A stretch of 30,750 nt of DNA from a virus. Below, one piece after another: positions 23,154-30,012 of the stretch. The stretch is taken from positions 1 through 30,750 of the IMG/VR virus record IMGVR_UViG_3300010368_004129, one strand, 5' to 3'. The notes beneath the pieces were generated by a model that saw nothing but the letters and a program-made list of their open reading frames with translations, had not been told where the DNA came from and made no database searches. The translations under genes were made by a program, and so were the position numbers. Every line of letters starts with the position of its first letter. Position 1 is the first letter of the stretch.

Positions 23154-24225
23154 ATGGGATCAATTAGAGGAAGTTATCGTAGGCGATGGCTTTCCAACCT
23201 CCCTACCTCTACTCGATTATTCGTTTAAATTGTTCTTTCATGAAAACCTTTGGGATGAAAAACACTATGAATTTGGCGATCAGACTATTCAGAAATGGCA
23301 TTGTGAAGAGCATGCTGAAGATTTAGATAAGTTTAGTTACCTTCTACAGTCACTAGGTGTAAAGGTCAGACGTCCTAAAAAGCCTAAAAAACTAAGCAAG
23401 GTTAAGACCCCTTTATGGGGCAGTACTATTCACCCCGCTCTCAATGTAAGGGATATGGCTATGGTGGTTGGTGATACTATTATTGAATCTCCACCTACAT
23501 GTAGATACAGATATTTTGAGAACGATTATTTACATCATTTATTTTTAGAATACTTCAAGCAAGGCGGTAGGTGGATACAAGCTCCTAAACCTCTAATGAC
23601 CGATAATAGCTTCGACCTATCGTGGATTGATGAAGAGGATGGCAAGCAATATTACCAGAGTATTAAGCAAAAAGAACATTATATGGACTGCGGTCTAGAG
23701 ATAATGTTTGATGCTGCTAATTGTGTCAGACTCGGTAGCCATATATTAATGAATGTAGCTAATAAGAATCAGGAGTTAGGAGCTAAATGGTTGCAGCAAA
23801 CTCTAGGTGATAGATATAAGGTACTCACTACATCAGTTGCAGATTCTCATATTGATTCATCATTCTTACCGTTACGACCAGGCTTAGCTATTATCACAAA
23901 GGAGTATGTAAAGGAGAAGCTTCCTACAGAATTACAGTCATGGGATTTAGTCTATATACCTATGAAGCAGAGAGCTCAATCTGAAAAAGAAGCACAAGGT
24001 ATTAAGCTAGCGTCTCCTAGAATAGAACTAAACGTATTCTCGATCTCGCCTGAACTTATTGTATGTCACCCCCAGTATGAGGTAGAGTTAAATAGAGCTC
24101 TATCTAAGTACGGTATAACAGCAATAGGTACACCGTTCCGGCATTGTGAGATTTTTAGTGGTGCACATCACTGCACAACATTAGACATAAGACGGAAAAG
24201 TAAATATGAAAACTACTTCGAATAA
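23131..24225 (+). CDS. Glycine/inosamine-type amidinotransferase
   Basis: Transfers the amidino group from arginine to a primary amine, leaving ornithine and a guanidino compound. The 364 residues have the fold and catalytic triad of the AGAT/StrB1 family: NVRDMAMVVGD at 105-115, Asp194 in IMFDAANCVRLGSH, His240 in SHIDSSFLPLRPG and the nucleophile Cys348 in SGAHHCTTLDIRR. Relatives act on glycine (creatine pathway) or on scyllo-inosamine phosphate (streptomycin). ATG 23131 is chosen because AAGGAG lies upstream at 23115-23120, one of the few Shine-Dalgarno sequences seen here; the open frame extends to 23065. Within a sugar cassette, an amino sugar or aminocyclitol is the likelier acceptor, but glycine is not excluded. 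Confidence 0.88.
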   Translation: MIVNSHNEWDQLEEVIVGDGFPTSLPLLDYSFKLFFHENLWDEKHYEFGDQTIQKWHCEEHAEDLDKFSYLLQSLGVKVRRPKKPKKLSKVKTPLWGSTIHPALNVRDMAMVVGDTIIESPPTCRYRYFENDYLHHLFLEYFKQGGRWIQAPKPLMTDNSFDLSWIDEEDGKQYYQSIKQKEHYMDCGLEIMFDAANCVRLGSHILMNVANKNQELGAKWLQQTLGDRYKVLTTSVADSHIDSSFLPLRPGLAIITKEYVKEKLPTELQSWDLVYIPMKQRAQSEKEAQGIKLASPRIELNVFSISPELIVCHPQYEVELNRALSKYGITAIGTPFRHCEIFSGAHHCTTLDIRRKSKYENYFE

Positions 24226-24970
24226 TGCAATAACTTGCTCTACTGATTATAACTACATTCACTACCTATATAAACTGGTAGATAGCTTATATGTAAATAA
24301 TACAGACGCTGCTGTTTTTGTACGTCTTGTAGATTTTACACCGGCTCAATTTGAAGAAGTAAAATCTAAGATAACAAATAAGAAAGTAGAATATATACTC
24401 GATGAACCTAATCTCAGTAACCGTAAAGATATATTAAAAGATGTTGATCATGCGATGCATTATATTTACGGTGTAGATGTATGTAAAACAGGTAGTAAGA
24501 ATATTAAGAGACTACTTTATAGTAAACGTAGTGTATATACATGCCATAGCCGCTTTAAAACAATTAGTATGCTACTGAATAAAGGTTACAGTACTGTATT
24601 GAGTTTAGATGTGGACACTGTTGTTATAAGAGACATAAACCATATGTTTAATAATCATGAGTATGATGTATCTATTGTACCTACATATATAGACGGTAAT
24701 ACCGAATTATGGTATAATGAAGGTCTCTTACATATAAGCAATACCCCTCAATCAGTTTTATTTTTTAAAGAAGTCGAAGACTTTATTTTTGATAGCGACA
24801 GGTATTTTGAATGGAATATAGATTCAGAAGCTCTTGGCGAGTGTTTTGCAAGAAGACAAAATTTAAGAGTAGGTTATCTAGATGATGCTTATAAGGATAA
24901 AGAGTTCGACGATGATTCGTATATGTGGTCTGGTGACAGTATAAACAAATACAACGATAAGTTTAAATGA
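24206..24970 (+). CDS. Glycosyltransferase, GT-A/GT8-like, second of cassette
   Basis: A 254-residue probable nucleotide-sugar transferase. VLSLDVDTVVI gives the DxD motif at 135-137, preceded by CHSRFKTISMLLNKGY, the pattern before the DxD in GT8-like enzymes. YNEGLLHISNT and FEWNIDSEALGECF follow. No membrane segment. The start overlaps the amidinotransferase stop by 20 nt, and the stop overlaps the next gene by ATGA. Substrates unknown. Confidence 0.75.
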   Translation: MKTTSNNAITCSTDYNYIHYLYKLVDSLYVNNTDAAVFVRLVDFTPAQFEEVKSKITNKKVEYILDEPNLSNRKDILKDVDHAMHYIYGVDVCKTGSKNIKRLLYSKRSVYTCHSRFKTISMLLNKGYSTVLSLDVDTVVIRDINHMFNNHEYDVSIVPTYIDGNTELWYNEGLLHISNTPQSVLFFKEVEDFIFDSDRYFEWNIDSEALGECFARRQNLRVGYLDDAYKDKEFDDDSYMWSGDSINKYNDKFK

Positions 24971-25755
24971 ACAAAATAATACACCAGATGTGGGATAAAG
25001 GTACCCCACCAGATCAACTAGTTGAGTGGAGTAAAAAGCTTAAAATAATCCATCCAGATTTTAGGTATATGTTTTGGACTCTAGAGGATATGTATGATTT
25101 TATTGCGACTAAGTATAGTTGGTTTTTACCTACATTCGAGGCATACCCTGAGTTAATACAGAGAATAGATTCCTTCAGATATTTTATCATATATGAATAT
25201 GGCGGTTTATATATCGATTTGGATATTGAATGTTTTAAGCGATTAGATATTCTTTTAAAGGACGATTGTGTATTATTTCAAACACATCCGGAATATCAAA
25301 TTAAAAAAATAATAGATGATGATAACCGAGAGCATCCTTTACGTAAACACTTTCCATTACAGAAGCTTAGGAAAGGTTATTTTTTAACTAATAGTATTTT
25401 TTATGGTAATTGTGGTCATAAGTTTTTTAAGAGGTGTTTAGAGAATCTTGAAGAGAGTTATGAGGAAAGTAAGAGATACAGGTTTACAGAATTTGACTTC
25501 TTAAATAAGTCAAAGGTATGCAATACACACGCAATGATGGCAACAAGTGGTGGGTTTCTAACTAGAATGTTCTTTAAATATGGTAAGGTATATAACGTGC
25601 AGGACTACAGTTACAGCTTTTTTGAACCGTATGAGCATACCAGGCGTAAAGAAATTTTATTAAATAAAGAAGCTTTTGATAAAAAGGATCTTTATGGGAT
25701 GCACTGGAATTTAGGTAGCTGGATAAATTTAGAGGACTCGGAATATAAAATATGA
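24967..25755 (+). CDS. Glycosyltransferase, GT32-like (OCH1/capsular type)
   Basis: A 262-residue enzyme with the GT32 sugar-binding region containing DXD. The N-terminus NKIIHQMWDKGTPP is the IPKIIHQxW motif, and RIDSFRYFIIYEYGG (67-80) with LYIDLDIEC (81-89) gives the DxD at 84-86. Family members use UDP- or GDP-sugars in capsule, lipid A or mannan synthesis. HWNLGSW at the C-terminus is the usual His-containing close. It is coupled by ATGA on both sides to glycosyltransferases, so these three act in series. Confidence 0.88.
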   Translation: MNKIIHQMWDKGTPPDQLVEWSKKLKIIHPDFRYMFWTLEDMYDFIATKYSWFLPTFEAYPELIQRIDSFRYFIIYEYGGLYIDLDIECFKRLDILLKDDCVLFQTHPEYQIKKIIDDDNREHPLRKHFPLQKLRKGYFLTNSIFYGNCGHKFFKRCLENLEESYEESKRYRFTEFDFLNKSKVCNTHAMMATSGGFLTRMFFKYGKVYNVQDYSYSFFEPYEHTRRKEILLNKEAFDKKDLYGMHWNLGSWINLEDSEYKI

Positions 25756-26468
25756 AGGTGACTGATGTACATGTTTGCTATGTTATTAACGATAACAAGG
25801 ATTTTATAGATCTTACTATTAAGTCTGCTAGACAATTAAAAAAATTCTTTAGGTCTAAACAGCATAATTTAAAGATTTATGCGTTAAGTGAAATGATATT
25901 GGACGGGTTACCATCGTTTATTGAAAATATAGTTTCACCTCATAAAGGTATACCACTACTATGGCAACGTATGTATATACCGGAGCTGATTAATTCTGAT
26001 AAATGCATCTTCATGGATAGCGATACTCTAGCATATACTTGTATTAGTAAGTTATGGGATATTGATATTGGAGACAGTTATATAGCACTAGCTCCACACT
26101 ATTGCATGCATACTATCCAGGAGATGCTTAACCACTACGGTTTAAATGAGTTTCCACTATACAGAGCCAAGGGAGACGTACAGCAATATTATAATTGCGG
26201 TGTGTCTGTTATAAACAGTAGACTATGGAGAGACCTGAGCCTCATTGAAATACCACTAAAGTATTATGAGAGTATTAAAAGTACATCACATTGGAAAAAT
26301 GATGAACCTACATATAACGTCTGCTTTTCTGATAAGATATTTGAGCTCGATGAAACGTGGAATTACTATCCTATAGGTACTTACAAGAGAGCAAACATTG
26401 TACACTACTACGGTACGTACATTAAAGGTAAACCTTTTCATAATGAATTTGCTATTCATCCAGACTGA
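25752..26468 (+). CDS. Glycosyltransferase, GT8-like, last gene of cassette
   Basis: A 238-residue member of the GT8 (lipopolysaccharide/glycogenin-like) type. CIFMDSDTLAY gives the DxD at 89-91, QQYYNCGVSVINSRLW is the conserved N-C/S-G-x-x-x-x-N segment, and NIVHYYGTYIKGKPF holds the C-terminal metal-binding His. The stop at 26468 is followed by a perfect late promoter, so the cassette ends here. Confidence 0.85.
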   Translation: MKVTDVHVCYVINDNKDFIDLTIKSARQLKKFFRSKQHNLKIYALSEMILDGLPSFIENIVSPHKGIPLLWQRMYIPELINSDKCIFMDSDTLAYTCISKLWDIDIGDSYIALAPHYCMHTIQEMLNHYGLNEFPLYRAKGDVQQYYNCGVSVINSRLWRDLSLIEIPLKYYESIKSTSHWKNDEPTYNVCFSDKIFELDETWNYYPIGTYKRANIVHYYGTYIKGKPFHNEFAIHPD

Positions 26469-26476
26469 TATAAATA
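26469..26476 (+). promoter_or_regulatory. Late promoter, perfect TATAAATA (6 nt to ATG)
   Basis: TATAAATA directly follows the previous stop codon and ends 6 nt before the ATG at 26483. Confidence 0.75.
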
Positions 26477-26482
26477 ATTTAT

Positions 26483-26680
26483 ATGAAAGAAGAAATTCAA
26501 TTAAACATTACAGATCTAGCAGAATATCAAACTCACTTCGCAACTGATGTTAGTTTGTTTCTTGAAAAGGATAACAAGTCTGCAGCTACGAGAGCGCGTA
26601 AATCGCTACTAGAAATTTCTAAGCTATGTAAAGAGATTAGAAAACAAATTCAGGAGATTAAGAATAGCTCTACAGCTTAG
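26483..26680 (+). CDS. Small histone H1-like protein
   Basis: A 65-residue protein whose second half (NKSAATRARKSLLEISKLCK and EIRKQIQE) resembles the Hc1-type bacterial histone family signature (Lys-x-Ala-Ala-x-Arg-x-Arg-Lys...Lys-x-x-Lys-x-x-Arg-Lys). Two helices with regularly spaced Lys/Arg suggest DNA binding. Its first 30 residues are acidic, which is unusual. It has a perfect late promoter and lies next to putative packaged proteins, so it might be a head nucleoid protein. Confidence 0.65.
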   Translation: MKEEIQLNITDLAEYQTHFATDVSLFLEKDNKSAATRARKSLLEISKLCKEIRKQIQEIKNSSTA

Positions 26681-26694
26681 TACATAAAACTGCT

Positions 26695-26700
26695 TAAATA
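26695..26700 (+). promoter_or_regulatory. Late promoter element (TAAATA, 5 nt to GTG)
   Basis: CTTAAATA ends 5 nt before the GTG at 26706. The adjacent ATG at 26704 is out of frame, so spacing and frame agree on GTG. Confidence 0.65.
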
Positions 26701-26705
26701 ATAAT

Positions 26706-27125
26706 GTGAAATCGTTTAAGCAATTTTTTGAAGCAAACAAGCCACTTGGCTTAGTAGAGACGCTCCATTTCCAAGATTTAGGTCCCATTGAAGCTAAAGT
26801 TGATAGCGGCAATGGGGCTTATAATGTACTGCACGGACAAAACATCCAAGAAGTTGCAGACGGTCAAATATCATTTGATACCGTGAATGGTAAAACATTA
26901 ACTATGCCAGTTAGAGAGTATATTGATATTAATATAGGCTCTGGTAATATAGAGACAAGACCAGTAATCGAACTTGATATAGAGATTGGTGATGATAGCT
27001 TCCCTAAGACAAGATTTTCTGTAGGTGATAGATCATCTAACGAATATAAGATTCTATTAGGTAAGGACTTTATCGAACAGCTAGGCGGCTTAATCGATGT
27101 AAGTGCTGAAAACAACCTCGATTAG
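26706..27125 (+). CDS. Retropepsin-like/RimK-associated protease-family protein, putatively packaged
   Basis: A 139-residue protein with the clan AA aspartic-protease-like layout: IEAKVDSGNGAYNVLHG (Asp33-Ser-Gly35 in the DTG position), a beta-rich middle with RPVIELDIEIG, and the closing VGDRSSNEYKILLGKDFIEQLGGLIDVS that matches the R..(N/S)...LLGR.F motif of the family. The N-terminus MKSFKQFFE|ANK is almost the T4 internal-protein targeting peptide with F-F-E|A as cut site. It begins at GTG 26706. Possible roles are a peptidase delivered into the host or a non-enzymatic member. It overlaps the convergent gene by 4 nt. Confidence 0.72.
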   Translation: MKSFKQFFEANKPLGLVETLHFQDLGPIEAKVDSGNGAYNVLHGQNIQEVADGQISFDTVNGKTLTMPVREYIDINIGSGNIETRPVIELDIEIGDDSFPKTRFSVGDRSSNEYKILLGKDFIEQLGGLIDVSAENNLD

Positions 27126-27652
27126 TACCAGTCAGGTTTATTAACTGACGTCCAGGTAGCAAAAGGCTTATCTTCTCTAATATAAGATCTATACTGATCT
27201 ATTACTGACAGTCTTTCGAAGTCTTTATCTCGTCGACATTTGCAGTCTTGATTAATAGCGACAGCAAATTCAGTCAACCCAGTTTTATTAATAATAGTAT
27301 TGTGTAAATTACTCTTACACCATTTAATAAAATCTAATGTAAAATGTTCTTTTGAGCCTGGCCATCTAACCATTCGCTCCGTAAACATTTCAAGTGTGTG
27401 ATCGACTAACCACATAAAGTTATCAGTCGTCTCACGTGCCCATATACTGCATTGATGATTGAAGTAGCCTTTACCTCGTTTACGTGGTTTACCAGTTGAC
27501 GTCCTAGGACAATCTTCGTGATTTAACACTTCTTGAGGAAAGGCGTGTGCTAACATTATAGCACCTTCAATTTGCATCTTTGAACGAACATGTTGATCGC
27601 ATAATTCCTTCGCAGCAATAACAGGATCATTATCAGTACAAAATATATTCAT
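27122..27652 (-). CDS. Conserved phage protein (CDQHVxxKM family), 176 aa
   Basis: A conserved phage-type protein with N-terminal MNIFCTDNDPVIAAKELCDQHVRSKMQIEGAIMLAH. The aDQHv...E pattern recalls the first helix of T4 endonuclease V (DenV), and such proteins are sometimes annotated as pyrimidine-dimer glycosylases, but the catalytic Thr2 of DenV is not present here (residue 2 is Asn). CSIWARETTDNFMWLVDHTLEM and MVRWPGSKEHF follow, with conserved Trp and His. I cannot assign a reaction. It is transcribed with folE on the minus strand, and has its own TATAAT 6 nt before the ATG. Confidence 0.72.
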   Translation of the reverse strand: MNIFCTDNDPVIAAKELCDQHVRSKMQIEGAIMLAHAFPQEVLNHEDCPRTSTGKPRKRGKGYFNHQCSIWARETTDNFMWLVDHTLEMFTERMVRWPGSKEHFTLDFIKWCKSNLHNTIINKTGLTEFAVAINQDCKCRRDKDFERLSVIDQYRSYIREDKPFATWTSVNKPDWY

Positions 27653-27658
27653 ACCGAT

Positions 27659-27664
27659 ATTATA
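27659..27664 (-). promoter_or_regulatory. -10 element TATAAT, 6 nt to ATG of the 27652 gene
   Basis: Minus-strand TATAAT lies in the 24-nt gap after the folE stop and ends 6 nt before the ATG. No good -35 box is seen at 16-18 nt. Confidence 0.55.
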
Positions 27665-27676
27665 ATAGTGTTCCTA

Positions 27677-28327
27677 CTATCTACCCCAGTCGTTAACAAA
27701 CGTATAGAACTCACTACGCGTAGATGTATCATTCAGAAAATCCCCACTCAGTTTTGAGGTCTTCATCTCACATCCATCATGCTTAATACCGCGGAGGCAT
27801 GCGCAAGTATGAGATGCAGAGATCATTACTGCAACACCTTTATTACCTTCACATACTTCATCAATTGCTTTATGAATCTGAGTAGTTAGACCTTCTTGAA
27901 TCTGCGGACGTCTAGCATAATGCTCTACAATTCTATTCAATTTACTTAGACCGATAACTTTACCATCAGCAGAGGGTAGATAAGCAACGTGACACCTACC
28001 AGTAAATGCTAGGTGGTGATGTGAACATAAACTCTTTACAGGAATACCACCCTGAAATACCATCCCGTTATAGCCATCTGAAGGGAAAGCTGTAATATTA
28101 GGTAGTTCATTATAGCAGCCGGCTGCAATATCATTTACATAGGCTTTAGCAACACGCTTAGGTGTACCATCACTATTAGGATCGTTTCTCCAGTCAATAC
28201 GTAAAGCATCTAGAAACTTTTCATAAGCTTCTGTAGCGTTAAGGATAACCTGTTGTTTTTCGTCATCGCTGAGCGGCATATTACCATTAGCGGTTGGTAG
28301 CTTGGTTAGTTTAATTCTATCGGACAT
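27677..28327 (-). CDS. folE: GTP cyclohydrolase I
   Basis: Converts GTP to 7,8-dihydroneopterin triphosphate, the first step of folate and of 7-deazaguanine (queuosine/preQ0) synthesis. The 216 residues have zinc ligands Cys101 and His104 in CSHHHLAFTG and Cys175 in HTCACLRG, plus TPKRVAKAY near 55-63, PVKSLCSHHH, SKLNRIVEHYARRPQIQE (129-146) and the closing TRSEFYTFV, all as in the family. The frame is open to 28456, but ATG 28327 with TATAAT 6 nt upstream is preferred and gives normal length. With queD nearby, the phage probably makes a 7-deazaguanine derivative, often used to modify phage DNA. Confidence 0.96.
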   Translation of the reverse strand: MSDRIKLTKLPTANGNMPLSDDEKQQVILNATEAYEKFLDALRIDWRNDPNSDGTPKRVAKAYVNDIAAGCYNELPNITAFPSDGYNGMVFQGGIPVKSLCSHHHLAFTGRCHVAYLPSADGKVIGLSKLNRIVEHYARRPQIQEGLTTQIHKAIDEVCEGNKGVAVMISASHTCACLRGIKHDGCEMKTSKLSGDFLNDTSTRSEFYTFVNDWGR

Positions 28328-28333
28328 ACCCTT

Positions 28334-28361
28334 ATTATATAGTATAGTCCAACGAAAGCAA
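28334..28361 (-). promoter_or_regulatory. Sigma70-type promoter of folE, leaderless spacing
   Basis: TTGCTT (28361-28356), 16 nt, TATAAT (28339-28334), then 6 nt to the ATG at 28327. It overlaps by position the divergent late promoter region of the 28378 gene. Confidence 0.7.
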
Positions 28362-28367
28362 TAAATA
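28362..28367 (+). promoter_or_regulatory. Late promoter element (TAAATA, 10 nt to ATG)
   Basis: ATAAATA ends 10 nt before the ATG at 28378, an exception to the 5-nt rule. It sits directly behind the folE -35 box on the other strand. Confidence 0.5.
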
Positions 28368-28377
28368 TATTTACAAT

Positions 28378-29892
28378 ATGAGTGATTTCTTAAAATTAGT
28401 CCAGGAAGCGACACCGCCACATGTAATTGATCATTATGATAAAAATGCAAAGACAAAGAAGGGCGGTATAATTAATAAAGTTGTGAGTGGTGTGCAGAAA
28501 GTATCGAGTGCTATAGATACCATTGAGAAGTATGGTACAGGTAAGTGGGATATCAATGATACTCTGCAGAAGATATTAACAAAACAACTAGATAAGAGTA
28601 CGGATAAGATGGGATTATTTGGTAAGTCAAATTATAGTCAAATTAAACTCGGAGCTGATATCACTGACAAAATTAATAATTATACCGATGGCGAGGACTA
28701 TGACGTTAAGGCTGGTATTGAGAGAGCTAAAGCTGGTATTGAGAGGTCGCGTGAGGGTATGAGCGGAATGCGCGATACTTTAGATGGGGAGTCGCAAAAG
28801 ACTGACCCAGTTACAGGTGAGTCTACATTAAATGGTGGTTTTCTGAACATGATTAGTGAAGCTACGGCCGTATTAGATAGAGATAGAGATGGTGAGTTTC
28901 AGAATACAGCACAAATGAAGGGTGATAAGGAGGGTAAGTCTGCACAATTAAAGGTCTGGGACGTGTTAAAGAGTGCTTTGGATTTACCAGAAGATGCGCC
29001 TATGAAACTTACTCACCCAGATCCTCAATTGAGAGGTAAGAAAGAATTCGACAGAAGAATTGACTGGATTGCAAAAGGTGTACCTGCTTTTCTTAAGAAT
29101 GTTAAAGAGGAATACCCAGATATACCATTTATCTTTAAAGATCATAGTAAAGAGGATGGATTGTCAGTCTCAGCAATTGAGCAGGACGAGGAAGAGTTCA
29201 ACTTTAACGATACTACTAGACAGAATTGGATCAAAACCCTAGGTGCAGAAAAAGCAGAGAAAATTGTTAGAGGGCTTGTAGATATATATCCCGGCGATCG
29301 TATTGTGTTTGATGAGCCAGCACAAGACGGGCCGGTAGAAGACGAGCCAGTAAAACTAACGAGTGAAAATGCTTTATTCGAATTAGCGGGAAGAACAAGC
29401 TTTGGTGCTAAAGGTATTCAATGGACATTAAAGCCGAAATCGGCAGATGTAGGTAATATACTCGATAAGCGTGGTATAAGGTATCTGACGTACCTATTAC
29501 AAACAAATGATAACGCGTTTAGTGCACCAGAGAGTAATAAGGGTATTATATATGCATATGATAACAATAACGAGGTTATTAATCCAATAACTACTGATGG
29601 CGTCCAGTTTCAGTGGAACGGTCAAGAAGGTCTATATACTCTCAGCACCGATAATAAAGAGTTAATGGGAGTTAAATATAGTGAAGGTCAATTCCCTATT
29701 AATAAAGACGAGGTTATGCCGTTAACAGATGGTAAGCATATATTATATAGACCTGATGAAAATTCAGTATATATGAAATTTAAGATAGTACAGGATATGA
29801 ACAACGCTGACAAGTACCTGATAGATAAGGATAAAGGAGTTGCAGCGACCAAGGAAGATATAGCAGAAGCAGAAGCAGTTGGAGACAAGTGA
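28378..29892 (+). CDS. Large putative internal virion protein, 504 aa
   Basis: Unrecognised. The N-terminus MSDFLKLVQE|ATPP ends in V-Q-E|A, the gp21-type site, so this is probably packaged. A second potential site (M-I-S-E|A) lies at 158-162. Residues 111-123 hold a short repeat, KAGIERAKAGIER, in a helical region. The middle has DRDRDGEF and a charged stretch. The C-terminal half (from about 320, ENALFELAGRTSFG then GIQWTLKPKSADVGNILDKR) alternates beta strands and ends with an acidic helix. No enzyme motif was found. Late promoter upstream, no coupled gene downstream. Confidence 0.75.
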   Translation: MSDFLKLVQEATPPHVIDHYDKNAKTKKGGIINKVVSGVQKVSSAIDTIEKYGTGKWDINDTLQKILTKQLDKSTDKMGLFGKSNYSQIKLGADITDKINNYTDGEDYDVKAGIERAKAGIERSREGMSGMRDTLDGESQKTDPVTGESTLNGGFLNMISEATAVLDRDRDGEFQNTAQMKGDKEGKSAQLKVWDVLKSALDLPEDAPMKLTHPDPQLRGKKEFDRRIDWIAKGVPAFLKNVKEEYPDIPFIFKDHSKEDGLSVSAIEQDEEEFNFNDTTRQNWIKTLGAEKAEKIVRGLVDIYPGDRIVFDEPAQDGPVEDEPVKLTSENALFELAGRTSFGAKGIQWTLKPKSADVGNILDKRGIRYLTYLLQTNDNAFSAPESNKGIIYAYDNNNEVINPITTDGVQFQWNGQEGLYTLSTDNKELMGVKYSEGQFPINKDEVMPLTDGKHILYRPDENSVYMKFKIVQDMNNADKYLIDKDKGVAATKEDIAEAEAVGDK

Positions 29893-29944
29893 TCTCTCCC
29901 CCGTCCCTCTTATCTAAAGATATTTTAAGCTTACCATTTTTATA

Positions 29945-29984
29945 AATCAACTAGTTTTTTTTTATTTTATTAATTTAGTTGATT
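29945..29984 (+). terminator. Inverted repeat with T9 loop, possible terminator or operator
   Basis: AATCAACTA (29945-29953) and its exact reverse complement TAGTTGATT (29976-29984) flank a 22-nt T-rich loop containing nine consecutive T (29955-29963). A standard terminator has the T-run after the hairpin, so this may be atypical. The right arm contains the TTGATT -35 box of queD, so it could also be an operator. Confidence 0.4.
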
Positions 29985-30006
29985 ATGATCTTCTATAGGT
30001 TATAAT
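29979..30006 (+). promoter_or_regulatory. Sigma70-type promoter of queD, leaderless spacing
   Basis: TTGATT (29979-29984), 16 nt, TATAAT (30001-30006), then 6 nt to the ATG at 30013. Spacing is identical to gene 43, uvsY and folE. Confidence 0.75.
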
Positions 30007-30012
30007 ACAATT

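Larger units (their letters stand above)
29893..30012 (+). other. Intergenic region between late 504-aa gene and queD
   Basis: This 120-nt stretch, one of the longest non-coding gaps in the window, holds a C-rich run at 29899-29903, an AT-rich inverted repeat with a T-run and the queD promoter. No ORF or RNA gene was seen. Confidence 0.6.

Noticed and set aside
27122-27652. Call as T4 DenV (endonuclease V)
   Set aside because: Only the first helix looks similar; the N-terminal Thr nucleophile is absent and the remainder does not match.
29955-29963. T9 run as a standard rho-independent terminator
   Set aside because: The T-run lies in the loop of the repeat, not after a GC-rich stem; kept only as a low-confidence inverted repeat.
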